From the NCBI RefSeq assembly GCF_047948215.1, contig NC_134458.1, positions 138,306,536 to 138,370,535 on the forward strand: 64,000 nucleotides of DNA, written 5' to 3'. Within the stretch, counting starts at the first letter, position 1; each line of letters opens with the position of its first letter. A program made the translations under genes and the position numbers. The notes beneath the pieces were generated by a model. It saw only the letters and a program-made list of their open reading frames with translations. It ran no database searches and was not told the origin of the DNA. This stretch comes from Lycorma delicatula. Taxonomy: Eukaryota; Arthropoda; Insecta; Hemiptera; Fulgoridae. Shown in pieces: positions 1 to 11,835 of this stretch.

Positions 1-3000
1 AAGAATACAACGAACAAATTTTGTTAAAATATATTTTTAAAGTGCTATATTGTGATTAGTGAATATTGTAAATTTTAAACTTTTTCAACCAGTAATATTT
101 ATTTTTTAATTTAAATTAAGAATTAGGTACTATTTTTATTTAAATGATAAATTTTAATAAAAAAAAATTATTTGTGTGCGTGTGTAAGAATGAATACCAT
201 GAATAATGTTTTATTTTATTAAATAAAAGATTATTATAGTATTATGCTCGATATTTATTTATTATTATTATTGTTATTTGGTGTTGTTCATGAATAATGT
301 TACACACTTAGTCATTTTGGTAATACCATCAGCTATTTTACATGCGATAAGTAGTATTTCATCAACTGACCTTCCCTGCTTGTTGAAACTAAAAAATGAT
401 GGCATATTCCTCCTATGCTATACAAAAAGATTAATGCCAAGAAAAACACACAGTAACTGAATACTATTTTACACTACCCACCTCTCCTTTACTGTAAACA
501 TATAATGAAAAACATATTTTTGCCAATGATATACTACTTTTTTTATTAAATGTATTCATTGATTTCCCTTTTCAAAATTGGTAAAATCTGTTGTTCTATT
601 TCACAGTTTAAGCACTTTCATGGACAGATCCCTTTTTGTTTCATATTACTATATATGCATTTTTCATTTTTTATCAAACTTCAAGTTTTCATTTACTTGC
701 ATCTTTTGCTTTGGTGAATTTATCTTTTGACTTGTTTCAATAAAACTAACTAAATTTTTTACAGTTCTGAAATTGTTTTAATTTCTTTAGATTTCTTTTC
801 CTCTTACTGATATATGTAAGCATTTTAATCTTCTTCTTCCTTCTCCTCTTTTTCCCTATAATTTTCCCTTTATTATACTCTGAAGACAACTTCTTCAGAG
901 AATATCCCTAATCGAGATTATTTCTTTTCATAATTTTTATCAAATTCTGCTCTTTTACTATTCTATAAAATGTATTTTCATTTCTTAAATTTAAAATTTT
1001 AATTGCATGCATTTCAAATTACAATTTACCTATTAAATATATTATTGCGAGTTTTAAAAAAAATTACTACATAAAGTTTTTGTTTAAACTGTTGTATGAT
1101 TAGTAAAATATTAACTGACATCAAATACCAGACCATCAGTCCAATCATTGTATTTCTCAATGTAAAATTTCATATTAAGTTGCAAAATCTTTCTCCCAAA
1201 AATTTATTTTATTATTTATGAAGAACTTTTCCTATTCATTAATTCTTATATTTTATTGTAAAAGATATTTTGTAGATTGTATTTTTAAATTATATAATTT
1301 TTAGTTCTAATATTTTCATTTTGATATTTGTTTCATAATTTATAAAATATTCTTCTGAAGAAATTAAAATTTATTTAATACGTATCTTTGAAGTTCATTC
1401 ATGTTATTTTTAATAAGTAAATATTAGATAAATACTATTTTCACCAATATAGAACTGGAAAGGTTAGGTTATTTATTAAACTTAACTGCAAAAAAGATTT
1501 CTGTTAGTAAGAAATTCTTACTAGAACATATTCTTAATATTACTTTTATTTCTCAAAGAAAACAATATATTAATTACATTTATCTGACCAGTAACAAAAG
1601 TGGTAAGATTTTTTCATTGTGTTACATATTTATAAAGTTTAATGTTACGCCATTAGAAAAAAATGTGCAACAATCTACTTTTAATAATATTAATTATCAT
1701 TATTAATTATTTTGATTATTGTAATAAATATTTTTCAAAGGTTTATTATTCAATGTTAAAAATGTTCTTAATGTCCATTAGATTATATATCGAGCATATC
1801 ACCTTTATATAAAATGGATACCAATGTTTTTGTACATTTTTTAAATATAATAAAAAAATATATAATAATAGGATAGAATATTTTAATAAAAATAAAGAAC
1901 TGAAGTTAATTTAATTTGTTTATTGATTTTATTTCATATATTTTATTTAATTAATTAGGATTTTCTATCAATTGTTACCTCATTTTTATATTATAATTTT
2001 AATTATAATTATAGTACTAGTAGTGATGATTAAATAATAATTATATTACAATCTGTACCATCAAGTAAATTATTTAAAAACAATTTAAAAATAATACTAA
2101 AAAAACAAAACATTACATAAAATATGAAATTAAATGTTTTTTTGTAAAATTATGTAACCTCCAATCCTATTTTTTTAAATGTTATATGATAAAATATTCC
2201 TTTGATGTTTATTTTATCCGAATCAAAATACCCATTGTACAATTTTAAAAGATTATTGTTAATTTATTAATAATCATTCTTTTTAATTATTTTAAATACA
2301 TATTAATTAACTGAATTAAAATGTGCTCATAATTATCAAATTAATTTTTTTTCTAATATGGAGCAATAAACTTAAAAAATTATAAATCTGACTGAAAAAA
2401 CGTCCTAAAAAGTAAAAAAAATAATGCTATTTAATCTTTCATTTTTTAGGATACAATTTAATTTAACAAATTAGTAAGTAATTAGTTGTTTGTGTTTAAC
2501 TTAGTATTACTTTCAAAAAGTCAAAATATAAAGAAGAGTAATAATTTTTTTTTAATATTTTTTTTAAATTGGATTTATTTCTTGTTTAAAATTTATTCTT
2601 TTATTTAAAAAATAAATAGACCAATAATAAATATATTCCTAACTTAAGCAAAGTCATTCACAAATAAAAGCAAGAGAGAGGCCAGTGCCTTGATAATGAA
2701 AAGAAATGCAGTGGACAACATTAAAACCCTTCAGTTAGGCATAAAAAGGGTTAAATGAGCTAAATGTTTCCAAAAACATTCCTTAAGTTTTATGAAAATA
2801 TTTTAAATATCAGAACAATTGACTTCATGTTATACATAATCTTGCTATGTAAAATTCCAAAACAAAGCAATATTAATGAAAAATAATAAAAATCTTCAAA
2901 TCACTTATGTATCATGTATTTTTTTTTATGTAAAATATTTCCAATGATGTTATCTGGAAATAATTTATACAAGATCATAGAACAAAAAAAGGAATAGAAA

Positions 3001-3203
3001 TCATTACTTTTGATTACACTTGAGGATTGGTAAAACAAACAAAAATCAGTTGGGTTGAGATTAGAACTCCCTTCTTTTTCAAAGTTAATTAAAGATCACT
3101 TTTATTTACCAAATATCTAAATAATCTTTATAATTAAAAAGAGTAATGAAAGTGTATGAAACATCACATAATCCAACTTTTAGCTAAGATAATCCAACTT
3201 ATA
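1..3203. other. AT-rich non-coding flank, nothing recognised
   Basis: Very AT-rich sequence with many homopolymer runs and short inverted A/T tracts. No reading frame with recognisable similarity, RNA gene or repeat boundary is visible. Confidence 0.5.
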
Positions 3204-3385
3204 GCCAATCTCCGTGGCAGAGTGGAGCGTCTTGGTTTTTCATTGGGAGATCCCAGGTTTGAATGCTGGTCAAACATGGCAGTACAAAATCATCAATTTT
3301 TCATACACTACAAAATTTCCATTTCATATACCCATGCACAAGCTTTGAGCTTATATGGTGAATTAATCATCCAAAAAAAGAGACA
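3204..3385 (+). repeat. tRNA-derived SINE
   Basis: RNA polymerase III promoter boxes are visible: A box TGGCAGAGTGG at 3215-3225 and B box GGTTTGAATGC at 3256-3266. A non-tRNA body follows, with a short A-rich tail (CCAAAAAAAGAG) near 3371-3382. The tRNA-like head cannot be completed as a functional tRNA (no 3' acceptor stem), so a SINE is the better reading. Exact ends are approximate. Confidence 0.7.
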
Positions 3386-6300
3386 AAATAAGTAAATTAG
3401 CTCAACTAAGGAAAAATGAATTAAATTAATTTTGTTTTTGTTTTTCAAAAACTCAAATAAAAGTAAAATATTCCATGCAACATTCTTGTAGTGCTTTTTA
3501 TTAAAAACTAACAGTTTCACTGAACTCAGACAAACCTGTTTTAATTATATAAACATTAAAAACACTTTTTTTTATACATATCAACTTTATTAAAACAAAT
3601 TTACAAGAATAAAATAATAATGTAAGAAATGGAGAATCATTTTAATTTAAAAAAATATGGATACATATTTTTTCTAAAAAAAATTGTTTTGATTTCTTTA
3701 GTAAATTATCAATTAATACATAATTTTTTTTTATTTGGAATCATAACATTGATATACATTAAAGAAACCTAGTCAGAAATGATAACAAACCTAGTCAGGT
3801 TTGTTATTCCACAGATAATGAAAAGAAACAGCTCCAGCATTTATCTAAAAGATTTTTTTTTAAATTGTGGATAAATATGAATTAGAGAAGCATTACAAAA
3901 TAAGTATGAAATAATAAATAAAATAGAAAAGTACTTATATTCTGGGTTTATATTAAAGTAATTATTTTATAAACTAATATCAATGCAATTATTTTTGTAA
4001 AAAGAAATAATAATAAATAAATAAAACTGATACCCAGTAAAATAAAAATTGGTAAATATTATGTTAAATAAAAAGTAAAAAAAATTCAGGTTTGTGTAGA
4101 TTAGTAATTATTATTTAAAACCTCAACAGTAATATTGTTACTGTAAAAAGGAGCAGTTAATCTAATTTCACAGACATTGATCAAGAGATTTTTTAGGTTG
4201 CTACGTAATTTATTAAAAATATAAACTGAAGCATTCTTTTCTGTAGCTTGATGGATTATATTGTATAATGTGAAATAACTGTACTATCAGGTTTAAACAA
4301 GTTATTATTATTATTACTGCTTTCAGAATAATGATTTTTTATTAATTCCAGAATTTTTATTTTATTAAAAATCACTTTAAATCATACTTTTTGGCACCTA
4401 ACAAACACCTGAAAATTTTCTGTCATATACACTATCTTATCAGTATGTAAATTAACAAAGGTTCATTTTATTAAGATAGGAAAGAAGCCCCAAAAAGTTG
4501 TACTAACAATAAATAGATAATATGGAAGATTATTAAAAATTAATAAATCATAAAGTAATAAAGCTTTATTAGAAATTATTACTTTTTTTCAGAACTTGAA
4601 CAACTTTGAATTGATCTCATGTACTCTAGTAAACCATAAAATTCTTGAAATAAAATCTTTATGTTATAATACTTTGTATGAATTAAATGAAAAAAGAGTT
4701 ATTCATCTCTGTAGTGAGCCAGATCAAAATTTGAAAAACACTGTTTTTTTTTTTTTTTTGTTATATTGAAATAATATTATCTAACTTTATGTTGAGACAG
4801 GCTACTACAACACTGACGTTGATGGCCTATTAGATGGTAAGACCTGTAATTATTATAATTGTTTATTGTTACTACTATTCTATAAATATATATATATATA
4901 TATTTTATTATTTATTCATTGAATGAATGTGTACTATTTATATTATTATAATTATTTTAATAAACTTTATTTTCTACAATCTACTTTTTATAAATTATTA
5001 TAAAATGTTATTAATTAATTTTAAAATTAATTAAAATGTAATTAATATTTTTAATTTTTATATATATTCTTTTCTTATTTATTAAATTTAGCAAGCAACT
5101 TTTTATGACTAATAATAATTTTAATAAAGATTACATTTAGTTATTTTAAATTATTCAAGTATGTTACTGAGAAATAAAAATTATTATTATTTTATAAATC
5201 AGACATATGTGTTGTTTTAAACAATATTTAAATTTAAGATGAAATCTTTATTATGGTATTCTAATATTTTATTTCATTAGATTATTTTTAATATTAAGAT
5301 TATATTGCCTTATTTAAATCTAAATTCAGTAAATATCTACCACTTTTCAACTGATAAAATTTTATAAAATAATTTTTTGATTGGACAATATCTATAATTT
5401 TTTTATTGAGAGTTCTGTGTAATTTTTTTTTCTAAAGAATAAAGATTTATACATTTTTATTATGAAATAAAAAAATATATATATTTAAATTGTTTTGTTT
5501 ATTTACTGTTATTATGAAAATTAAATGAAATTTTTTGTATCCTAAATTATGTAGATCGATTGGACTTCTTACTCATAAGAGTTCTATTTTAATTTTTTAT
5601 CGATGACATATTACAAAAAAAAAAAAAATCAAGTTTTTAAGATGACTGTAGTAAACTTTAATTTACTTCAATATTTTATGTTTGATTTAGAGTAAAAAAT
5701 ACTTCAAACGCATAAAAGTTCTATAATTTTCATTTTAAATTAAAGTATACAAGTCCATTTAAAATGTATTATATTTCTCATCCATAAATGGTTACTTATT
5801 TACACCCTCTTTACCTTGTAGTGTAGAATTTTCATAAAATAAATACTATTCTCCTTTTCACTGTGTATCTTCCTTAGTATCAGCCTAAGTCAAACCTAGC
5901 CTAAGTCTGTTCTTCATCATCTATGTCACCTTATGAGTCCACAACAGTCTGTTCTTTATGTTTACCTACTTTATTACTCCATTTTCTTCAACTCATTTTG
6001 CTTTCATTCCTACCTTCCTAAGTCTCTTTAGAAGCTCCATTTCTTTTTCTAACAAACATTTCACATTCCAAGTTCAACATCTCCTCAAATTATTTTGACA
6101 TTCAATTCTTAAGAACTTGTATGGTATTTATTCTTGATTAATTTTAATAATAGGAATTTAGCTATGTGAGGTTCAGGCTCAGTACTATATCACACTGAAA
6201 ACTTCCCTTCTTAAAGCAACTCTGCTGATTCCCATTTCTCTACAGGAAAACCGTCACCTCACTTTTTACATTTTTTAAGAAATTTCTTTCTGAAATATCC

Positions 6301-6397
6301 AATAAATTCTTTTGGCCTTCAGTTTGTGAGATTGAACTGAGAATACTCCCTGCACAAACTGGTTCACTATCTCAGCAGTCTCCTTGTTAGTTACCCA
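3386..6397. other. AT-rich non-coding DNA with short (TA)n tracts
   Basis: No gene is recognised. There is a T17-18 run near 4742-4759 and a short (TA)n at about 4886-4902. From about 5860 composition becomes less AT-rich and less repetitive, which may mark an old repeat, but no family could be named. Confidence 0.4.
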
Positions 6398-6470
6398 ACC
6401 TTCCATCGGGTTGACAATCAACCCAGTTGAAGGTCTTAGTCTTGCAAGAGATGCCTCTGGCACCTCTTGC
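6398..6470. repeat. Two adjacent inverted repeats (paired hairpins)
   Basis: First, an imperfect 16-bp stem: CCTTCCATCGGGTTGA, loop CAA, TCAACCCAGTTGAAGG (13 of 16 pairs), starting at about 6400. Second, TCTTGCAAGAGATGCC, loop TCT, GGCACCTCTTGCAAGA (15 of 16 pairs), starting at about 6440. Both strands carry similar short open frames here because of the symmetry. Confidence 0.65.
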
Positions 6471-8149
6471 AAGACCCCTTTGCAGATTAAGAATCAGAGT
6501 TGGAATGAGAGAGACTATGAGAATTTTTTTTCAATAAGTTCTTTATTTGCACGGACCAAATTTTGGGGATAATTACACTTAATCACTTCCAATTATCAGT
6601 GCTAAAGCTCCTTCTAAACAGAATTCCTAGGTCCTTACTCAAATTTGTGCTTAAATCATCATTAAGATTCTTTTTTTAATTTCTTGTTTACTTAATAACT
6701 GTGTATCTGATATGATAAATAATTTCACAATCAATGAATAAGAATACAAAAGAAAATATAATCAGGATAAACAATTTTTTCAGGATTCTCACTATGGGAT
6801 GGTAGGGCTAATCTCTCTCCACTTATGAAGAATCCCAGTAAAACTGGTGAAAGTGTTATAAATATTAGTTTTTAATTTTACTATTTATAAATCTCATTTT
6901 ATCCAACTGATAGGAGTTTAGCCAAAAAACGGATATAATTTCCATCTTTTAGGTAAGTTATTAAGTTCTACTGAAGTTTAATCTTTGACAGTTAATATTT
7001 ATTTTTAAATTAAAGTGAATAAACAAATTGAGTATATTAGATTTTTCTAACTACCCACAATGAAACATGAATTTGCTAATTAACTAGCGTATATTTTAAG
7101 AAATTAAATAGTGTAGGATGGTATTAATTATACTTTGCTGAAAAATAAATTTTTTGATAAATTAATACATCTTATTAAAAATAATCTCTGCTTACAAATA
7201 TTTTTGCTAATTATGTGAAACTTATGAATTCTCATAATATTTCAATAAAATATCTAATTTCTCTACAATATTTTTTATATCAAAAATAAATATATGCGCA
7301 AAAATTACTGCAATAACCATATTGCATGTTTACACATCTTAAAAATTAGACACAGTAGGTTAACTAACACAGTAGGTTAACCTAAATAATTAAGAAAATG
7401 TTATTACACCATTATAGTAAGGTAGATTAGATTAAATGAAAACAGATTGTGTGAATATATACTTATTTTTAAAACATAAGCCATATAAAATTACAATGTA
7501 GACTGGGCAGAGAGCTTCAATTTTTGGAGTGTGCTAATGAAAAGTGTATAAGAGATAGGAGGCTGCTTCCATCCAAAAAGCAGAGTCCTAAGGCAAGTCC
7601 ACTTGTAAATAATCTCTACCAAACCATACAAAGGAAAGATTGATTATATAGGTCCTGGGAACCTAGGCATAGAATTAGCAAGTTAGACCTAAAATTAAAG
7701 AACCATATTAAAGAAAGACTAAAAATAGTAAACCTTGAAAAGATCATGCATGGTAAGTTTAAAGACAACCGACATCAACCTGACATGAATTTTTTACATA
7801 TAGTAATTTATTGTTGCATAATTGCTACCCACACTTTTCCAGTAATGTCCTAACTAAAATATTCAGGAAAATTGTAATTACATAGAAATGAACATTTTTC
7901 AAACACCACTATTGATAAAATACTGATTTTTGTGGTTCATGGCTTCATGTGACAGTATCAGCCATAAAGAGATAAAGCAAATTCAGTTGTTTACAGTAGC
8001 GTTATATTGATGAGGAAACATGTTTATTTTCTCAAACATCTATGTATGACCAGTAACAAACAAAGTTCATAATACTGTTGAATAACAAAAAAAAATAATA
8101 ATAATAGCACAAAAATATGAAAATTTATAAATGGAGGATCATTCATAAT
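6471..8149. other. AT-rich non-coding DNA, nothing recognised
   Basis: No recognisable coding frame. The segment at about 7500-7760 is less AT-rich and could be unrecognised repeat sequence upstream of the LINE that follows. Confidence 0.35.
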
Positions 8150-10860
8150 AAACGATAACTCATAATAAATGCCCATTCACCCACTAATAATATAAATAAC
8201 TCTCCAAAAGACTGTAAAGAAACAGAGAAGTTCTGGGATCTACTCAACCTAGCTATAAATAACACCCTCAAAAACCACGTTAAAAAATTAATTGGAGACT
8301 TCAATACTCAACTAGGCAGAGAAAGAAGATACTGCGACATCATCAGAAAATGGCTTGCCCAAAAGAAAACGAACAGAGACTTGTTGATCTCTGCAGAAAC
8401 CATAACCTAATCAAAAAATCCACATATTTTAAGAGGAAACCTCAAAAACTCCAAACCTGGAAACACTCTGACTACACTAAAGGAGAATGGCAACTAGACC
8501 ATGTCTTCATGGACAAACGCCCCCACAAGGAGATCTACAACATAAGTCCTCTGAGGAGTAGATACAGGCTCAGATCACTATGTAGTCAAAATTAAAATTA
8601 AATTTATTCCCCAAAAAAGCAATAAAACCAAGCCCTTAAAATTAAAAGAAAAATGAACCCTATCCAACTAATCAAGAATGAAAATTACAAAGCGAACGAA
8701 AAAATAACAATCATGGATAAACTTCAAGATCTAGTCAACAACCTTAAAAAAATTGCAGAAAAATTAGCCCCATTAAAATCTCACAAAAAACATCAATTAT
8801 GGAACAATGAATATGACGAAATGGTGGAGAAAATATATCAAGCATGGCTATTTCACCAATCCCAAAAATCAGAAACATCCTTTCAAAATCTAGTAAAACA
8901 AAGAAAAAACCATCCAAACCATAAGGAGAATAAAAAGACAACACCTTAAAGACACACTGAAGTCAATAGAAGAAGAATTCAATAAAACACAGTCGAGAGA
9001 CTACTACAAAACCTTCAAAAATTAGCTCCAAAAATATAAGCCCCCAACCCTACTAATAAAGAATGAAAATGATAAACTGGCCCATAACAATAAAGACAAC
9101 ACAGAAATCCTAGCTAAATATTTCAACAAACTTCTAAATTGTGGAGAACCGACAGAACTACTAAACTTCAACACTACCACCCCAATAACAACATCACCAG
9201 AAAACATCAACCCTCCCACAATAAAAGAAGTCTACCAAGCACTGGATGAGACAAAGAATTATAAAACAACAGGAGAAGCTCAAACTTTTGTAGAGATCTG
9301 GAAACATGCAAGAAGATCAGCAAAAATTGCCCTTGATCAGTAGCATGTCAACATCTAGATCAAAGAACTACTAGAACACTGGATGACAACCCTCATCCAT
9401 CCATTACACAAAAAAGGGAACAAAACAGACCCTAACAATTACAGGAGAATCTAACTCTTGACACAAGATACAAAATTCTTTCAAGAATCATCTTCAACAG
9501 GATCAGTTCATAACTTGAGAAAGTTCAAACTTGAAGAATACCAGGGAGGTTTCAGTTTTAGACCCTGGAGGAGCTGTCCAGACCAGATCATGAGTCTCAA
9601 GCTAATAATGGATTACAACAGGAAAATAAACACAGAAGTGGTGATAACATTTGTAAATTTCAAGAAAGCTTATATCTGCATCCACAGAGAATCCCTACTA
9701 AAAATTCTAAGACACCTCATACTATATACCAAATTAATAAACATGATGAAACTGACCCTCACAAACACTAAGTCGAAGGTAAAATTCAGAGGCGAGCTCT
9801 TGGAATCATTTGAATCAAAACAAGACTGTGCCTAGGTGATGAGCTCTCATTGCTATTATTCAACTGTGCTCTAGAAATAGCAATGAGGGAATGGCTCAAA
9901 ACATGCCCCCTAAAGTAAAAATTGGCCGAAAATCAAAACAAACTGTTTTGGTTTTGCCGATAGCAAATGACATCGATGAACATAAATCACAGATATTAGA
10001 ACTTTAGAACATTGCAAATAAAATTGGCCTAAAAATATCATTCGAAAAGACAGAAATTATGCCCCAAAAACCAACATAATTAATAGATGTAAACATAAAC
10101 AGTAATAAAATCAAAATAGTAACAATTTAAATACCTCGAGAAATAATAACAAACAACCTAAATGAAAAAACCTCAATCCAAATAAGAAGAAACAAATTAG
10201 TTAAAGCTTAAAAATTAACTCAGTACACTTTCAATAAAAAATGTTTATCAATAAACACAAAAATAAGACACTACAACATAGTTATTAAATCAGAAGCCAC
10301 TTATGCAGCAGAAACACTCTTCCACCTAACAAACAATCAAAGACAGACTCCAGAAAGTCGAAAGAAGAATTGGAAGAACCTGCATCAATAAAAAGTACCA
10401 GAAAGACTGGTAGTGGTGGATTGTACCCAAAAAAGTTGTGTACAAAGAGTTTGAACCCATCACTGATATCATGCGTAAGCGGAGACTAGGATTCTTTGGT
10501 CATATCATGAGGATGGAAGATTCAAAACTTCTGAAAACAGCTAGTACAGTACAATCTCAGCTCAGAAACACCAAGACAGGATGCAGATGGATCAGAGAAA
10601 TAATAGAGGACCTAAAGGAAATTGACCTTATACCAGAAGACACCACAGATAAAATAAAATTAAACAAGAAAATAAAAAAATAAAAAACACTTGTTTCACA
10701 CTCACTACACAAACATTTTCAACACTAGAAAGGGCACAAAGATTGGAATGTATGAAAAAGTACAGGGAGGACCGCAATGTCCAAACAGTTCCATCGAATA
10801 ATGGATAATGGACTGACTAAAATGATCCTATGCGTTCATAAAAGAAAACAATATTAAAAA
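8150..10860 (+). mobile_element. Decayed non-LTR retrotransposon (endonuclease, RT and C-terminus remnants)
   Basis: An APE-type endonuclease is seen at 8250-8600 (GDFNTQLG motif, then GEWQLDHVFMDK). Reverse-transcriptase remnants follow at 9450-10080: a GGFSFRPWRSCPDQIMSLK block, then VITFVNFKKAY where the family has a DFKKAYD-type motif A. A damaged FADD-like box lies near 9955. The C-terminus at 10438-10683 has KRRLGFFGHIMRMEDS, typical of LINE polyproteins of this kind. Several frameshifts and stops interrupt it. It is probably an RTE- or CR1/Jockey-related clade, but the clade cannot be fixed by eye. The 3' end is approximate. Confidence 0.8.
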
Positions 10861-11033
10861 TTATGGATCAAGCAAAATTGCTCAGGGAATGTAGTTAAGT
10901 ATTTATTGTTTTAAAAAGTATCGATAATTTAACAAAATTTCAATTTTTGGTGATATCCAGATTTATAAGGTACTTTTATTATTCATGTCCAAAAAAATTA
11001 GGATACAACAGAATTCAGAACTAAATTTTTAAT

Positions 11034-11180
11034 GAATGAATGAGAAACTTTCAATAATGAAAACATTATTGAATATTACTCATTACTTTCAATAATGAAT
11101 GAGAAACATTCAATAATGAAAACATTATTGAATATTACTCATTACTTTCAATAATGAATGAGAAACATTCAATAATGAAA
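11034..11180. repeat. 59-bp tandem repeat, about 2.5 copies
   Basis: The unit starting TGAGAAAC at 11041 recurs at 11100 and 11159. Copies are nearly identical. Each unit contains complementary stretches (TTCAATAATG / CATTATTGAA) able to fold. Confidence 0.9.
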
Positions 11181-11375
11181 ATGTTAATAAGATTTGCTAC
11201 TGGTATAGATATGTCATTAGAGTTGTTTTGATCATGTTTTATAATCTTATAACCTAGTTAAATCATAGATAATACTTAAACAAAAACGGTGTAGTCCTGG
11301 ATGATACTGAAAACTGAGTACCTTAACAATCCAGTGGTTCCTTATTACCTGGAATGTCTCAGGTAGTACACCACC

Positions 11376-11401
11376 TTTCAAGTTTCACATGAAACTTGAA
11401 A
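11376..11401. repeat. Perfect 12-bp inverted repeat with 2-nt loop
   Basis: TTTCAAGTTTCA, CA, TGAAACTTGAAA. It lies about 400 bp before the PPIL2 start. Function is unknown; a cruciform or the remnant of a MITE end are both possible. Confidence 0.8.
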
Positions 11402-11506
11402 TTTATCAAAAAATATTCAATAAAGAATGTTAAATAACAACTATAATAAAAAATTACGAGAAAAAGGTAAAATATACTCAATGCTACATTTTAAATTATT
11501 TTATCT

Positions 11507-11532
11507 ACATATATATATATATATATATATAT
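11507..11532. repeat. (AT)n microsatellite
   Basis: Alternating A/T run of about 26 bp roughly 270 bp upstream of the PPIL2 start codon. Confidence 0.9.
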
Positions 11533-11640
11533 TAAGTTTTTAAACTTATTCTTACTAAACTGCTTTTACATTGATTTCATGTTCTAATTTTGTTGTAGTG
11601 ACTTTTTTTATAGAATTCTAAACTGTTTATTAAAATGTAT

Positions 11641-11803
11641 TATCGATAGTTACGCCATGTTTTTCGATTTGAAGATTGAATTGTTACGATAGTTAAGTGT
11701 ATAGGTTATGGTTGTATAAGTTCTGTGAACATAAAGTTTTAACTTAAATCTAGGATATTGGAACATTACTTAGTTAAGTTCGAGTTATTACAAATCCAGA
11801 AAC
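11641..11803 (+). promoter_or_regulatory. Probable PPIL2 promoter and 5' UTR with a perfect DRE (TATCGATA)
   Basis: The palindromic octamer TATCGATA occupies 11641-11648, 156 bp before the PPIL2 start codon. In Drosophila this is the binding site of DREF, common in promoters of housekeeping genes. No clear TATA box is seen between it and the ATG. The transcription start cannot be placed from sequence, so the promoter role is inference from position and motif. Confidence 0.45.
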
Positions 11804-11835
11804 ATGGGGAAGAGACAGCATCAAAAAGACAAGAT
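11804..11835 (+). CDS. PPIL2: PPIL2 exon 1
   Basis: A 32-nt coding part encoding [10 protein letters not shown] plus AT of the next Met codon, ended by a consensus donor (GTAAGT at 11836). The first residues are almost invariant in the family, which fixes the start. It is followed by a 12.5-kb intron. Confidence 0.95.

Noticed and set aside
278..460. 60-codon open frame as a small gene
   Set aside because: Isolated in AT-rich DNA, no recognisable motif, no splice or promoter context.
3204..3280. Functional tRNA gene
   Set aside because: A and B boxes are present, but the acceptor stem cannot be closed and the sequence runs on into a SINE-like body.
6275..6572. Overlapping open frames on both strands as a coding pair
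   Set aside because: Their similarity to each other follows from the inverted repeats at 6398-6470; no independent support for coding.
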